Of a stretch of DNA of 64,000 bases, positions 35,205-46,508 are shown piece by piece (within the stretch, counting starts at the first letter, position 1; every line of letters starts with the position of its first letter). The stretch is taken from the NCBI GenBank assembly GCA_951217055.1, contig OX578283.1:64262228-64326227 (forward strand), written 5' to 3'. The translations under genes and the position numbers were made by a program. The notes below the pieces were generated by a model, which was given only the letters and a program-made list of their open reading frames with translations, ran no database searches and was not told where the DNA came from. The DNA is from Gerris lacustris. Its lineage: Eukaryota; Arthropoda; Insecta; Hemiptera; Gerridae.

Positions 35205-35286
35205 ACAACGCTTTTGGGATGATCATGATCAATTCCTTGAAATCTTAGGCTCGAGAAGACAGGCCGGGGCGGACAGTGTTACGCTG
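35205..35286 (+). CDS. candidate 82-nt internal exon, unknown gene
   Basis: An 82-nt segment much richer in G+C than its surroundings, bounded by tatttgtatag (AG at 35203-35204) and ctg|gtaaca (GT at 35287-35288). One frame reads RQRFWDDHDQFLEILGSRR, then QAGADSVTL: a charged, helix-like peptide with natural codon use. The open frame (35197-35421) has no ATG, as expected for an internal exon. The intron phase would be 1 at the acceptor. I do not recognise the family. Of all frames here it looks most protein-like, but the splice sites are only moderate. Confidence 0.35.
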
Positions 35287-35805
35287 GTAACACATCTAAA
35301 TCTTTTAATGAAACAAAAAAATATTGTATTTGGAAATATGGATCTTGAAAAAGATAAATTTGGAAATTTTAATAATAAAATTTATAAGGTTAATTTGATA
35401 AGGAAAAAATACGTATTGTAATACGTAAAATTAGCATAGGAATGTAATAATATTATTCAACAAAATACAACATGATATACGAGGTAAATATATTAAATAT
35501 TTCACATCAATATATAAGAATGTAGTAATTATAATAATCCTAAAGAAACTTAATAAAAAACAATATTGCAACCATTACAAATTGATATAAAGGAACATTT
35601 GTATGGTAAAGAAATAAAATAACCATATTTATGAATAGTAAGTAATGTAAATAATGATAGTCACAAAATTTGCTCAAATACATTAAACTTGAAAAAACTC
35701 AAAATAAAATCTATTCTCTATAAACAAGTATGTACCACAAAATGTTTCATGGCTGACCTAGAGAAAGATGGTCGTACAATAAGATGTACTTAAAAAAACA
35801 AATAA

Positions 35806-36048
35806 GGCACTTCTTTAGATTGTTACTCCCCTTATCAAAAAATCATTGGGGTGTAACAATCTAAAGAAGGTGTAAGGAATGTTCTTCTTTAGACTGTTAC
35901 TCCCCTTATTAAAACAGAAGTGTGATATTCCTTTGTCCCAAAGTGCATTGGACTTTGGACTAAACTTCCGCATTTGTCTTAATAGTTATTTAGTCAAAGT
36001 TTATTTATTCTAAAACAACATAGGGGAGTAACAATCTTAAGAAGTACC
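35806..36048 (+). mobile_element. hAT-like MITE with perfect 8-bp duplication
   Basis: Ends ggcacttctttagattgtta-ctcccc and ggggagtaacaatcttaaga-agtacc. Flanks acaaataa (35798-35805) and acaaataa (36049-36056) are identical: an 8-bp target duplication, diagnostic of hAT-type insertion. One internal hairpin (35813-35872) is followed by the interior tgtgatattcctttgtccca. Confidence 0.92.
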
Positions 36049-36049
36049 A

Positions 36050-36415
36050 CAAATAAATGCAGATGAAAAAGGGGAAAGTAGAATCAAAAATATTCTACGA
36101 TCTATAAGTAAACAAAATAAACTACTATAAATATTTGTTGAAAAAAAGAATGTTGCACATACCATTCATAAACATAAGTCATACATAACTCGTAGACAGT
36201 AATAAGAAAAGTAATATATTACAGTACTTGAATACAGATGAAATAATTTAAATCGGAAAAAAATCAACTCAATATTTTCTTCTATATAGATTATTATCAC
36301 TAACTTTTACATGTTGTGTAACAGAAGCTTCAAATTTTAAAAGTTGATAAAAAAAAAGTTACAGATTCAAATCTTAAAGATATTACGATTAGAGTTGTAT
36401 TAGAAATTGAATTTG

Positions 36416-36468
<53 letters not shown>

Positions 36469-36900
36469 GAGAGAGGAAAGATGCGTGTAAGATGACGACA
36501 TGTTTAGAAATTTCAGTAGTACCTTGAAGGATATAAGCTTAAAAACATTCAAATGCATTATCAGATTTTACTCAACTGTATAAATGAGGTAGAAGACAGG
36601 AGATAAACATATACTTTTTTTTTCAAAAAGTCGTTTTTAACTTCGAAATGCGGCAAATTCATATTGTTTCGAAAGCTAACGAAAAAATAAAACAGGATTT
36701 GATTTTTTTATTTCTCTCTAAAAGATACCTTGAAGGCATACTTTGAGCAAGGAAGTGAGTAGAAAATAGAATAAGCATTAGGCTTACTTAATTATTAGTG
36801 ACAACAGAAATCTTCTAAAAGGAGTTTTTTTTTTTTATTTTATTTTTTTATTACCTTTTTGTTTATTCCCCAGTACATGTTGATTTATGGTTAATTTAAT
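36050..36900. other. unassigned A+T-rich DNA with long poly(A)
   Basis: Poly(A) of about 48 at 36418-36465. No retrocopy is recognisable upstream of it. Confidence 0.5.
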
Positions 36901-36911
36901 GAATACACCTA

Positions 36912-36975
36912 CGGAGAAATCAGCTGGTTAAGACACTGGCGCTAACGAAACAAGTATGAATTAACATACAAACGT
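36912..36975 (+). mobile_element. tRNA-derived SINE-like head, relic
   Basis: aatcagctggttaagacact, ggcgctaacgaaacaagta follows the D-arm/A-box pattern of tRNA-derived SINEs (agctggttaag). The expected B-box position reads agtatgaattaac, a degenerate ggttcgaattc. No full cloverleaf. Confidence 0.4.
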
Positions 36976-37285
36976 CCTTAACGATGTCATGGATTTTTAA
37001 AAATAAAAATTGTTAAAAAAGAGATATTGAAATTGATCATATTTAAAGATTTTAAGACATGTTTTGTAACACTGGATAGGTTAATTAATGTGACAAGAGC
37101 CAATGAATGATCATCTTACCCAATGATTATCATTTGATGAATCAATGAGTGTAAATCTTCAAGAAGCTAATGTAAAATTTAAATAGATGCAATCAATATT
37201 TCAAGGTAATTTTTAAAGTTCGAATCATTAAGCAAGCTGTTTAATAAAGTAACTAAGAAAGAAAGACATTGATTTAAAAAAAAAA

Positions 37286-38039
37286 TACGTGTGGTGTCGC
37301 GGGACACCCGGTAGGAACGAAGTTCTTTAATTTTTCATTAAATATAAATTATAAAATCACACTGCTAAGTACGTATAAATTGCTAACTACTTATACATGG
37401 CGGAGTTAGAAAAGAGACAAAATTAAAAGTAACGAACTGTTTGTACCTAGCAAGAGTTAAGGAAAAATTAAAAGAAAATCATTATTTGTATCATTAAAGC
37501 AAGCGTCTTACTATAAATATATATTGAATATAAGAAAAAAGTTGATCATGATGAGTTTATAGTGAAAGAGTATGTTTGTTAAAGGAGTTTGGATTGAAAT
37601 AGGACTTTTTTCTACCTACCCGGCCAATAATTAATTTAAAATATTATAAAATATATCTCTTTCCTACTCTACAGCTTCTGCTTGTATCAGGATGAAATTT
37701 TACATGATTATATTTTATTTATTTACAAAACAAAGTGACATTTTTGACATATATAACAAAAATAATCAAAACAAGTCAAGTAACAGGCTTCCTTAATAAC
37801 TCTTTTTCCCGTCTTTTGAAGCTTACGTTTACGCGAGCGTTAGTGAACGCTTAGGTGGATAACGTGTTCCGACGAACTCAGCCTGGGCATTGGTAAAATG
37901 AACATGTGTACCAAATTTCATCTAACTCGGTGAGCTTTTACTCAAGTTATCGTCATCTGTAGATTTCGTGACGGATTTTGCAGATTTTTTTTCGGATTCG
38001 CCCCCTGGCTCCAGAACGTGCCATAAAGAACTTCGTTCC
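37286..38039 (-). mobile_element. HINE-4 (DINE-like), copy 2
   Basis: Nearly the same sequence as 32051-32839: tacgtgtggtgtcgcgggac, acccggtaggaacgaagttc at one end and gaacttcgttcc at the other. It lacks about 30 bp present in copy 1 (the gtgacggttattttgtgact stretch). Inserted in a poly(A) run, with A runs on both sides. High similarity of the two copies suggests recent activity. Confidence 0.87.
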
Positions 38040-38135
38040 AAAAACTATGAATCAATTTTAAGAATATAAGTCAAACGGATGTATTATGTAAGGCCTAAAT
38101 AACCAATTACATATTTATCTATGGGAAATCCATGA

Positions 38136-38190
38136 CACACTAAGCTTAACTAACACACTAAGCTTAACTAACACACTAAGCTTAAGCTTA
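38136..38190. repeat. 18-bp tandem repeat
   Basis: Three copies of cacactaagcttaactaa. Confidence 0.85.
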
Positions 38191-38347
38191 CTAATGGGGT
38201 AAACAATACAATCAAATTAGGCATTTATCAGAAAATATTTATTTACCCTGTAAAGTTCTCTCTTCCAATTAACAGGTTTTATCGATAATAAGACATATAA
38301 TTGTCAGAAACATAATTAATTGGATAAAATAAACTGGCTTTTCATGT

Positions 38348-38425
38348 TAATTGATACAGGTTTATTATACATGGCAGCTTTCATCCTTCATAAGGCCATC
38401 ATGACTGCCGATTGAGGAAGGAATT
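38348..38425 (+). mobile_element. MITE-6 half copy
   Basis: catggcagctttcatccttc, ataaggccatcatgactgcc matches the left arm of 34776-34986. It is interrupted or followed shortly by HINE-2. Confidence 0.5.
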
Positions 38426-38442
38426 GAGATACAGAAATAACA

Positions 38443-39052
38443 AATCGGTCCGAGACAACTCAGACAAACTTTCTCATATACTATTTCATAATTACTTAGC
38501 CGAATGTTTCCCATTTGTTAGTTTTCGTAGCTAAATTTAATTATTATTGAACATTTCATCAAAATTTATCATAAAAATAACTTCTTCTCGGCGAGTAATC
38601 GAACCCGGACTCTCTCCGTCCGCGTTTAAAGCTATTTTCTCAGGAACTAGATTTTGCCCGGGAAAACGGCTTATATCGTTAATTTCGTATTAATATGGAC
38701 TACATCTTAGAATATTTTAATCAAAATCACAGAAAATGTTTTTGTGAGAAAACATTTGTTTTCACGTTTTCCAGGTTTTGGGGGGTAGCGTCCCCAAATT
38801 TGGAGCTAAAATTCGTTTCTCAATTTCACCTCGGGGTATGATGTTTCTGAAGATTTATGCCAAATTTCGTCAAAATCGGCCCAGTAGTTTAGACTCAACG
38901 CGTCTGCACAGACGACAGGCAGATATTTTTTAAAAACAATTTTTTTGTTTTGGACTCAGGGGACTCTAAAACGTGTAAATTCATCAAAATCTCAAAATAG
39001 AATTGTTACGCCATCACAATACTTTCTCTTCATATGAAAAAGTGAAAATAAT
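38443..39052 (-). mobile_element. HINE-2 (DINE-like), nearly full length
   Basis: 3' tail aatcggtccgagacaactca, subterminal aaactttctcatata, B-box complement gtaatcgaacccgg, ggaactagattttgcccggg, gggggtagcgtcccc, the caaatttcgtcaaaatcggc block, 5' end actttctcttcatatg. The two end motifs are complementary. Confidence 0.87.
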
Positions 39053-39054
39053 TA

Positions 39055-40000
39055 GTGAGTGGTGAGTCTATTTCATGCCGGAGATGGACGTAATTTCAAA
39101 TGTTCATTCAGACGCACCAATATCTAACATTATTAAATAGGATAAAAATTATTAAATTTTATTCTCTTGTTTGAACGTTTGTTTTGTGAACTAAATGTTT
39201 AGTTTTCGAAAAAAAGAATTTTTTTGATTTCAGACACAAACCAATCTTGAAATAATTAATAAATAAAAAGAAAGGAAAGTAAAGAATTTATACACTAAGC
39301 TAAAAATAAAGAATATAAAAATGTATCTAATAACTAATAGGTGAGAACCTCATACCAAAAGTATTTGACAACAGATAAGCTGAGTAACAAATTTCTCTCG
39401 CCACATACGGTACGATCAAAACCACACATGGAAGAAGACACTTAGAAAGTCTTCGAAACTCTCTCTACGACAACAAGGAACAATGAGTGAAATCAAAAGC
39501 TTTTAAAAGCAATAAGCGACATCTCGGCCTAAATAGGAAGTTAAACAGACCTCAATTCGACGCCTAAAACCAAAACAAGAATGGGCACAATACAGACAGT
39601 ACAAATGAATTGAACGGAACGGTTCATTTGCCTCATCAAAGGAACTAAGATTTTTTTTTTCGGTGAACTTTAAATGAGCTATAGATTACAGAATGATTGA
39701 GAGATGAACGATGATCGATTCACGAACTAAAAAAAATAATGAGGGATCCTCAAAAGAGTTAAAACACGATACATGTAGCATCATCAAGACAATATAACCT
39801 ACGACGGAACTTAAATATAACTTCAAAGAAATTCTACTTATAACGGACCAACCTATTTCATAAAATAAAATAAAACTTAATATAACGCTTCAAATTCCAT
39901 TGCAAAACGCATTATAGATTTTTTTAATAACATCAAAATTTTCTTTAAATGTAAAGCATTAACTAAAAATGTGTTAGAAATACTTTGTAAAATAGTCTAC
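39055..40000. other. unassigned DNA
   Basis: Slightly G+C-richer at 39340-39640, with many short frames, none convincing. A small dyad aatgaattgaacggaacggt-tcatt lies near 39605. Confidence 0.45.
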
Positions 40001-40007
40001 TAAGTAA

Positions 40008-41324
40008 TGTGGCACATAGCTTGCAGACGTCTTATTTCAAATATGCTTTAATGATTTTATGCTTTTACAACCTAAATTTATTTGATTTTCCCCCCCGTTA
40101 TTTAGATCTGTCAAAATTTGATTTGCTTTTTACCATGAATTTAAGTATTAATTGAAGCGAGCGTAAGCGAGCTTATTACATTCAACGAAATATGCATCTT
40201 GTCTGTCTGTCTGTCTGTCTGTGTGTAACGTTTACGTGTCCGACGATAACTTGAGTAAAAGTTGACCGATTTAGTTGAAATTTGCTATACATCTTCCTTT
40301 TACTAATACTCAGGCTAAGTTCGTTGGACAGCGTGATCCGTCCAAGAGTTCGCGCGCAATGCTAGCGTAAACGTGAGCTTCAAATTTAAAATTGGAAATT
40401 CAGGACGGGAAAAAATTCTATCACCTATTCGATGAGACGAACATTTTTTTCAAATAACATTTTTTAGTAAAACCAACAACGACACTGCTATGAATTAATA
40501 AAGATCGCTAAAACTATTAAAGCGGACCTAAACGTTTAAAATAGAGAAAACAACCTTTTTACCGATATCTTACGTTCTAACGTAACGATTTTAATATAAC
40601 TTTATGTACATCGTCCAAAGTACAATTGAAACAAGTATGTAAAATTTCAACTTGATACAAGCAGTAGTATATGAGTAATGAAGTGATACATTTATAATAA
40701 TAGTTTAAAAGCTATTCCGGGTGGTTAAGATTTTTATAGTTTTTGTTTAGGAAGTAAAGCTTTGAACCGAGTACCTCCACTCTACCCCTCACTACCCTCT
40801 TCCTTTTATCTTCAACTATGACATTCATCATGATTAACAAATTTCAATATTCAGTGTTTTATTGCAATACGCTCGCTTCAATGATAGAGCCACGCGATGC
40901 CTAGTTTAGCAACATTTAAAGAGCTCAGACGGTTGAAATTAATCTGGAGCTATCTGCGGGCTACTTTCGTCGAACTATCCAAATTTCATAAAAATCAGAT
41001 GAGTACTTTTGAAGGTATAGGTGTAAATAAATGAATGTCTGTGCGTATGTGGAAAAGAAACAAATGAATGGCGCATTAGCACCAACAATGGGGTAATTAT
41101 GATCTACAATCCAAATTTCATTAAAAAAGGGCGAGTATAGTTTTTAAGATATGTTGGTTCGGCAAAAATTGAGCGACAGAATATAGACAAGGGAGCAAAA
41201 ATGTTCCCTGAGTTCTGAAACGGATTTCTGTCTTAGAATTTTTGAAATCGGAGAAATAAAATATTTTCGTTCTTCAGAACGATCACATAGCTTATGTTAA
41301 CTACGGTAAGCTTGGAAGCAATTA
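40008..41324 (-). mobile_element. HINE-1 (DINE-like) interrupted by HINE-3
   Basis: 3' end tgtggcacatagcttgcaga at the left, 5' end gaacgatcacatagcttatg, ctacggtaagcttggaagca at the right, and middle gagctatctgcgggctactt. Removing 40152-40906 restores the order seen at 53745-54343. Confidence 0.87.
40152..40906 (+). mobile_element. HINE-3 (DINE-like), nested in HINE-1
   Basis: ttgaagcgagcgtaagcgag at the 5' end, about five GTCT units (40200-40222), the same core as 24235-25072, subterminal gctcgcttcaatgatagagc and the end gatgcctagtt. The copy is about 80 bp shorter than its sister, mainly through the GTCT array. Confidence 0.88.
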
Positions 41325-41649
41325 ACAATTTTACTTCATTGTCGAATCTATCGTAAAATAATAATTTACGAGCTTAAAATTAAACAAATCAAAACCAACC
41401 TGTATTAAATATATAATGCTATTATAGTTTTTTTCTTGATAAACGAAATTGAAATCACTATAACTTAATAACAATTACTTAATACTATTTAATATAAAGT
41501 ACGCTATAAAACAATCTTAAACTCTAACAGTTATTTACTTCTATTAAATCATATTAGCTATTTCTTTCATGTCAAATTCAATATTAGTGTTTCCTTTTTG
41601 ATTTAATAAATAATAAAAAAACTAAATATATTTAACCATTTCATTTTCT

Positions 41650-41844
41650 TTAACGTTGCGATCCAGACAGTTTTACTATCATTTCGAAACGGATAAATCG
41701 GTTATGGATCTCTAAGCTGCTGTCACTGGCATAAGTCGTGTTATATACTACCACGCCTTCGTCAATATAGAAACAAGATGTCAGTGCTACAGGAATTTTC
41801 AATGCAAGAGAACGCATCAAACAAATCGACGACGACCCTCGATT
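41650..41844 (-). CDS. candidate minus-strand terminal exon or 55-residue ORF
   Basis: On the minus strand, catttag at 41845-41851 is a possible 3' splice site. The frame from 41844 is open to TAA at 41650-41652, 64 codons, with an internal ATG at 41815-41817 (55 residues: MRSLALKIPVALTSCFYIDE..., ending ...FIRFEMIVKLSGSQR). Codon use is balanced and G+C is higher than the flanks. The ATG form has a short hydrophobic start but no convincing signal peptide. ATTAAA lies beyond the stop. No family is recognised. Confidence 0.27.
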   Translation of the reverse strand, partial: NRGSSSICLMRSLALKIPVALTSCFYIDEGVVVYNTTYASDSSLEIHNRFIRFEMIVKLSGSQR

Positions 41845-41854
41845 CTAAATGTTA

Positions 41855-42300
41855 TATTATATTCAGGATATTTTCCTCCAGTTTTTGTACGTTAAATATA
41901 TCATTGTTTTTTCTTTTAAAAAATGAAAGTTTATTCGAGTGAAAATAACATCACTCCATTTTTTCTCATAATTGTTCAAACCGAAAGCTGAACAGTGTAA
42001 TCTCATCGTGTTATATTTGAAAGGATTATAACGTGATAACTTCATTAACAGATACCATCTACATTTTATCACTTGTTTTTATAAAAAAAATATATATGAT
42101 TCTAGGTTTTATAATATTTTTTATAATTGAATTTTATTCTTACATACTTTAAGCCAATTTCTTTTCCCATATTCAACATTACTAAGTCAATTCTCTAGTT
42201 GCCTTACCAAATATTACATTAACTACACAATAAGTCATTATCTTGATTCCTGCAATCAGAAGTCACATTGACTAAATATCTGATGTAATCATCATGTTAT
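41855..42300. other. unassigned A+T-rich DNA
   Basis: No supported feature. Confidence 0.45.
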
Positions 42301-42304
42301 CCAC

Positions 42305-43140
42305 ACAGCTAATGTCCAACATCGCGAACACCCATAAGAATGAAGCCAGCAATAGGTTCGAAACGTCTAAATTTGCATAATCGCAGTGGAAAACCCATAG
42401 TAGTGAAGCCAGCAATAGGTTTGAAATGTCAGGATTTTTACAACCTCAATGGAACACCCCTAGTAATGAAGCCAGCAATAGGTTCGAAATGTCAGGATTT
42501 GTACAAACTCAATGGAACACCCATAAGAGTGAAGCGTAATAGGTTCGAAATGTCAGGATTTGCATAATCTCATTGGAACACCCATAGTAATGAAGCCAGC
42601 AATAGGTTCGAAACGTCGTGATTTGTACAATGTCAATGCAACACCCATAAGAGTGAAGCGTAATAGGTTCAAAATGTCAGGATTTGCATAATCTCAGTGG
42701 AACACCCATAAGAATGAAGCCAGCAATAGGTTCAAAACGTCAGGATTTGCACAATCTCAATCGAGCACCCATAAGAACGAAGCCAGAAATAGGTTCAAAA
42801 TGTCAGGATTTGCACAATCTCAATCGAGCACCCATAAGAACGAAGCCAGCAATAGGTTCAAAACGTCAGGATTTGCACAATCTCAATCGAGCACCCATAA
42901 GAACGAAGCCAGTAATAGGTTCAAAATGTTTGGATTTGCATAATCTCATTGGAACACCCATAGTAATGAAGCCAGCAATAGGTTCGATACGTCTGGATTT
43001 GCATAATCTCAGTGGAACCAAATCTGGTGGTTATAGTAGTGAAGCCAGCAAAAGGTTCGAAATGTCAGGATTTGCATAATCTCAGTGGAACACCCATAGT
43101 AATAAAGCCAGCAATAGGTTCAAAACGTCTCTGGATTAGG
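42305..43140 (+). repeat. 63-bp minisatellite, frame-preserving
   Basis: About thirteen copies of aacacccataagaatgaagc, cagcaataggttcgaaacgt, caggatttgcacaatctcagtgg (63 bp = 21 codons). Two copies have a short deletion (gaagcgtaatagg). Because the unit is a multiple of three, frames stay open over 4 to 6 units (42340-42567, 42684-43079), reading a K-P-A-I-G-S-K-R/C-Q-D-L-H-N-L repeat. The frame breaks at both ends and at the deletions. Confidence 0.93.
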
Positions 43141-43144
43141 ACAA

Positions 43145-44410
43145 TGGTATCCTCTAGAGCCAGATTCAGTTGTTTTTCATCTGAGATTAGCGCCATATTG
43201 GAGACAATCTTATATTATCGCTGCCACATTGGTTAAACAAAATGTGAAAAAAAAAGCTGCCCAAGCTCACCCATGTAGAAATTATTTCATAGTTGGTTTA
43301 ACTTAACTTCCTCTTCAAGGTAACAGTAAGGTAAGTGAAAAGGGTACAACAATGTAAAAAACGTGATATACAATGCCAAAATATTTTCAATATCAGTTAT
43401 CAAAGGAAAGATTAGAACGATTTGGCCAATGAACATTGTAAACACTTTAAAGTGTGCTATTAACGATGAGATAAAAATAAATTCACATAGACATCCAACA
43501 ACTTATTTTTTTAAAAAGCAATCTTCGTCTATTATTCTGGTGAGTAGATAATGGTAGGCCGAAGAAACCGAAAGAAGTTCGAAGGCTTTAGGTAGAAGAA
43601 ACAGGGACGGGATGAATTCCCTAGCCCCTTGCAAGAATACCCGTGTAACCTTCTTCGATTATTTTAAATAACAAAAAAAAATAACCCTTAGAAAAAGGAA
43701 CCCCTCTAAGAAAAACTTTTAAGGTTAATATAACCTCCCTTTTTTTACTCAAAGCCACGCCCACTTCCAGACCAAAAACTAAAGTAATTCCAAATTATGC
43801 TAATTTAACCAAAAAAAATAATATTTTTACCACCTGTCTTAAAGATGAAGACTTGATGGTCATTATTATATTGGACGCTAAAAAAATAAGACAAGAAGGC
43901 AAAGAACGAAAAAATACTCGACTATCTCTTTTGAAACATATTTTAATAATAATATGAAGAAATAAAATCAAGAAAATTGATACATAATGGGGAAAATTGA
44001 ACAAAGAACTCTTAAAGACTTTAACCTCAAAAAATGTAGTACATCAAAAGAGTCAAAAGAAAAAAAAAAAAAAAAAAATCAAGAGTAAACATATTTTAGG
44101 AACAAAGAAGGTTAACTGAAGAAATAAAAATAAATTACAAGAAAATTATAAACAATGGGGACAACTAAGACAAAAATAGACGAAAATAGTTAAGGACACA
44201 AATAAAATAATCCGTTAGGTTGAACTTTCAAAGATGTTTAAAGTTTTCTGACGTTTATTTTCCACTTAAGAAAAACGTGACAGTAAATTTCATTTAATCG
44301 AAACTAAAATGTAGAATTATGTATTATGGTATTATATTTAATAGAATAAACAAATTAAATGTAATTTCAGTTAATTATGTTTTGCAGTATTAGGACTCAA
44401 TAACTGATGG
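43145..44410. other. unassigned DNA
   Basis: A few G+C-richer short stretches (43555-43640, 43735-43790) without a persistent frame or splice pair. Poly(A) at 44058-44078. Confidence 0.45.
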
Positions 44411-44414
44411 ATTT

Positions 44415-44554
44415 AATAGTACATTACGCGTCGAGTGCGGAAAGTAGCATTTTGCATGCGAGTGTGGAGTTTGCACCCGAGCGACAGCGAGGGTGGTAAA
44501 ACCACACGAGCAATGCAAAATGCCGTTTTCGCACGAGTTGCGTACCGTACTTTA
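44415..44554. mobile_element. CpG-rich palindromic MITE-like element
   Basis: Arms 44415-44480 (agtacattacgcgtcgagtg, cggaaagtagcattttgcat, gcgagtgtgg) and 44490-44554 (ccacacgagcaatgcaaaat, gccgttttcgcacgagttgc, gtaccgtact) are diverged inverted copies around cccgagcgacagcgaggg. Many CpG, unlike the surroundings. The minus ORF 44413-44643 is incidental. Confidence 0.65.
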
Positions 44555-44988
44555 TCTACGATTGTTAGATTTAAATAATAAATACAGAAACAAATAAACT
44601 TGCTGTGTGTAAGCTCGTATTTCTCTTTTGATAAAGATAACATTAATTTATTAGTTGTATTTTGTGCCGAATTATTTCGGGAGGCGTATTATTCTCCTCA
44701 TATTCGTCATAATCATTTAAATCACTCATTGATTTTCACAAAAAACTCGATATAAAAGTTACTTTTATTAAACAAACAGCAAATTAGTCTTGTTAAATGT
44801 AAACAAACTCTCTAATCGTGCGTAAAGCTGAAGAATTCCTCTTCTTTACCGCGCTAGTGTGGTAAAGAAGAGGAATTCTTCAGAACTATGAGACGCGCAT
44901 GCGCAATGAATACAAGTACGTAAAGAATCACTTTCTACGCATCTAAACAGAGATATAATGTTTATATTTCGTATCAATCGTAGATAAA
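44551..44988. mobile_element. candidate 438-bp MITE with 14-bp inverted ends
   Basis: tttatctacgattg at 44551-44564 and caatcgtagataaa at 44975-44988 are perfect inverted repeats. The interior carries a strong hairpin. The left end overlaps the palindrome at 44415, so one composite element is possible. No target duplication is evident. Confidence 0.5.
44828..44883. repeat. perfect 23-bp inverted repeat, 10-nt loop
   Basis: Stem ctgaagaattcctcttcttt-acc, loop gcgctagtgt, exact complement on the right. No mismatch in 23 bp. Confidence 0.95.
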
Positions 44989-45237
44989 ATAATAAGTGTT
45001 ATTGCCTTTTTTTATAATTATTTTAGATAGGTAATTCATTCAAGTGATTAGGACATAAAATCAAAACGAATTATGGTAAAAAATAAAGAGAAAAAGTGAA
45101 TATAAGGTATGCGCTATGCTAGATCAATGAAAAATAAAAATAATATATTTTTTGTAAGGAAAAAAAAATCTTTGAAGCAACTTCATTAATGCGTTGTCAA
45201 AAAAGGTTTATATATTAAGGACACATTTCTCAAGAGA

Positions 45238-45480
45238 AGAAGAAAAAAAAATAAGGAAGAAGGAGCCGGTCTCAAGTCAAACGCATAGAAGGTCATCAAG
45301 GAGACGATGACACTAGGGAAGAAGATGGAAAGAAAACTAGAGGTAACTTCTGATAGAGCTGAAGACTGGAGTACACGGAGTACGACGGGGCCATTTCATG
45401 CGCTGAATACCTTACCCACAGACTTACCTACTCCTACGAGACATGTATTCCTAAAATGACAGCTACCGAAACGTGACTTG
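45238..45480 (+). other. G+C-richer pocket with donor-like site
   Basis: Purine-rich then mixed sequence. One frame from 45257 to about 45347 reads basic and acidic residues (RSRSQVKRIEGHQGDDDTRE) and meets agag|gtaact. No acceptor or ATG supports it. Unrelated to repeats elsewhere in the window. Confidence 0.2.
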
Positions 45481-45857
45481 GGCCTTAAACGTAGACTTGA
45501 CTAATTCAACTTTAAACAAAGACCCCCATAATGTTTATAAGCTCGAAATTTTTTTATACGATAAGATGACTTTTTGGTCATTCAGTCTTGTAAAACATTT
45601 CACTTTTTCTAGTACTTTTTTTATTTTTAATTAAACTGCTTTTGTTGTAAGTACAAGAAATATAATATTATTATAATTGTTTAAAAGATGGCTGATAAAA
45701 ATAACAAAACAACTAGATCACTTGCTTTGAATTTAAATTTAAGTTTGTTTATAGTTTTAATTATGTTTTAACATAATAACTAACTTAAATTAAGTTATAA
45801 TTCGTTGAATAAGAGATTTTTGGATTTTTTTTCGGTTATCGATTTTAGAAAACTTGT

Positions 45858-46110
45858 TTTTCATATGCTTTACACTGAATAAGTGTTCAGAAGTGTTACT
45901 ACTTATTCAGTTGGTAAAGAGTGGATTCGGCCAAGACTGGTTCTTCATATGGTTTACTGTGAATATGTGTTCAGAAGAGTTCCTACTTATTTAGTTGGTA
46001 AAGAATGGATTCGATTAAGACTGGTTCTACATATGGTTTACTGTGAATAAGTGTTCAGAAGAGTTACTACTTATTCAGTTGGTAAAGAGTGGATTCGGCC
46101 AAGATTATAT
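45858..46110. repeat. 84-bp tandem triplication
   Basis: Three copies (catatg at 45862, 45946 and 46030) of catatggtttactgtgaata, agtgttcagaagagttacta, cttattcagttggtaaagag, tggattcggccaagactggttct. Each unit holds the dyad tgaataagt ... acttattca. Confidence 0.93.
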
Positions 46111-46156
46111 ATAAGCATATACAGGCCTCACCTCTTACTTTAGCAGAGAGGGGAAT

Positions 46157-46158
<2 letters not shown>

Positions 46159-46188
<30 letters not shown>
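46159..46188. repeat. poly(A) tract
   Basis: About 30 A following gaggggaatgc. No recognisable retrocopy precedes it. Confidence 0.9.
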
Positions 46189-46191
<3 letters not shown>

Positions 46192-46446
46192 GAATATCAT
46201 TAGATGCTGTGATACATCGTATGATTTGGGTTTAGAGATTTAAGAACCTGAAAAATAAAAGTCTGAACAAGTCAAAATTAAGAAATGTGTAAAAAATATT
46301 TTAAAGTACAGGTCATGTGCGAAATCTTATTATGAAATCTCACTCTTAACAAAGAGTATAGAAGAAAACATGACACAGACATATTTTTTTTCGCAGAGGT
46401 CATGCTAAATCGTAATCTATAGCGGGGCCCGGAGTCGGCCAGCTGT

Positions 46447-46484
46447 TATAAATAGGTTTCACGATGCTCACGTGCTTTATTATA
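46447..46484 (+). promoter_or_regulatory. possible core promoter (TATA box)
   Basis: tataaata at 46447-46454 and a second tataag at 46479-46484 lie 50-85 bp upstream of the protein-like frame that ends in a good splice donor. An E-box cacgtg (46469-46474) sits between. In A+T-rich DNA TATA words are common; only the combination makes it worth listing. Confidence 0.25.
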
Positions 46485-46508
46485 AGGTTAAAAAGAGGAG
46501 GCTTGTAG

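Noticed and set aside
36418..36465. Processed pseudogene tail (long poly(A))
   Set aside because: No coding-like or gene-derived sequence upstream and no flanking duplication seen.
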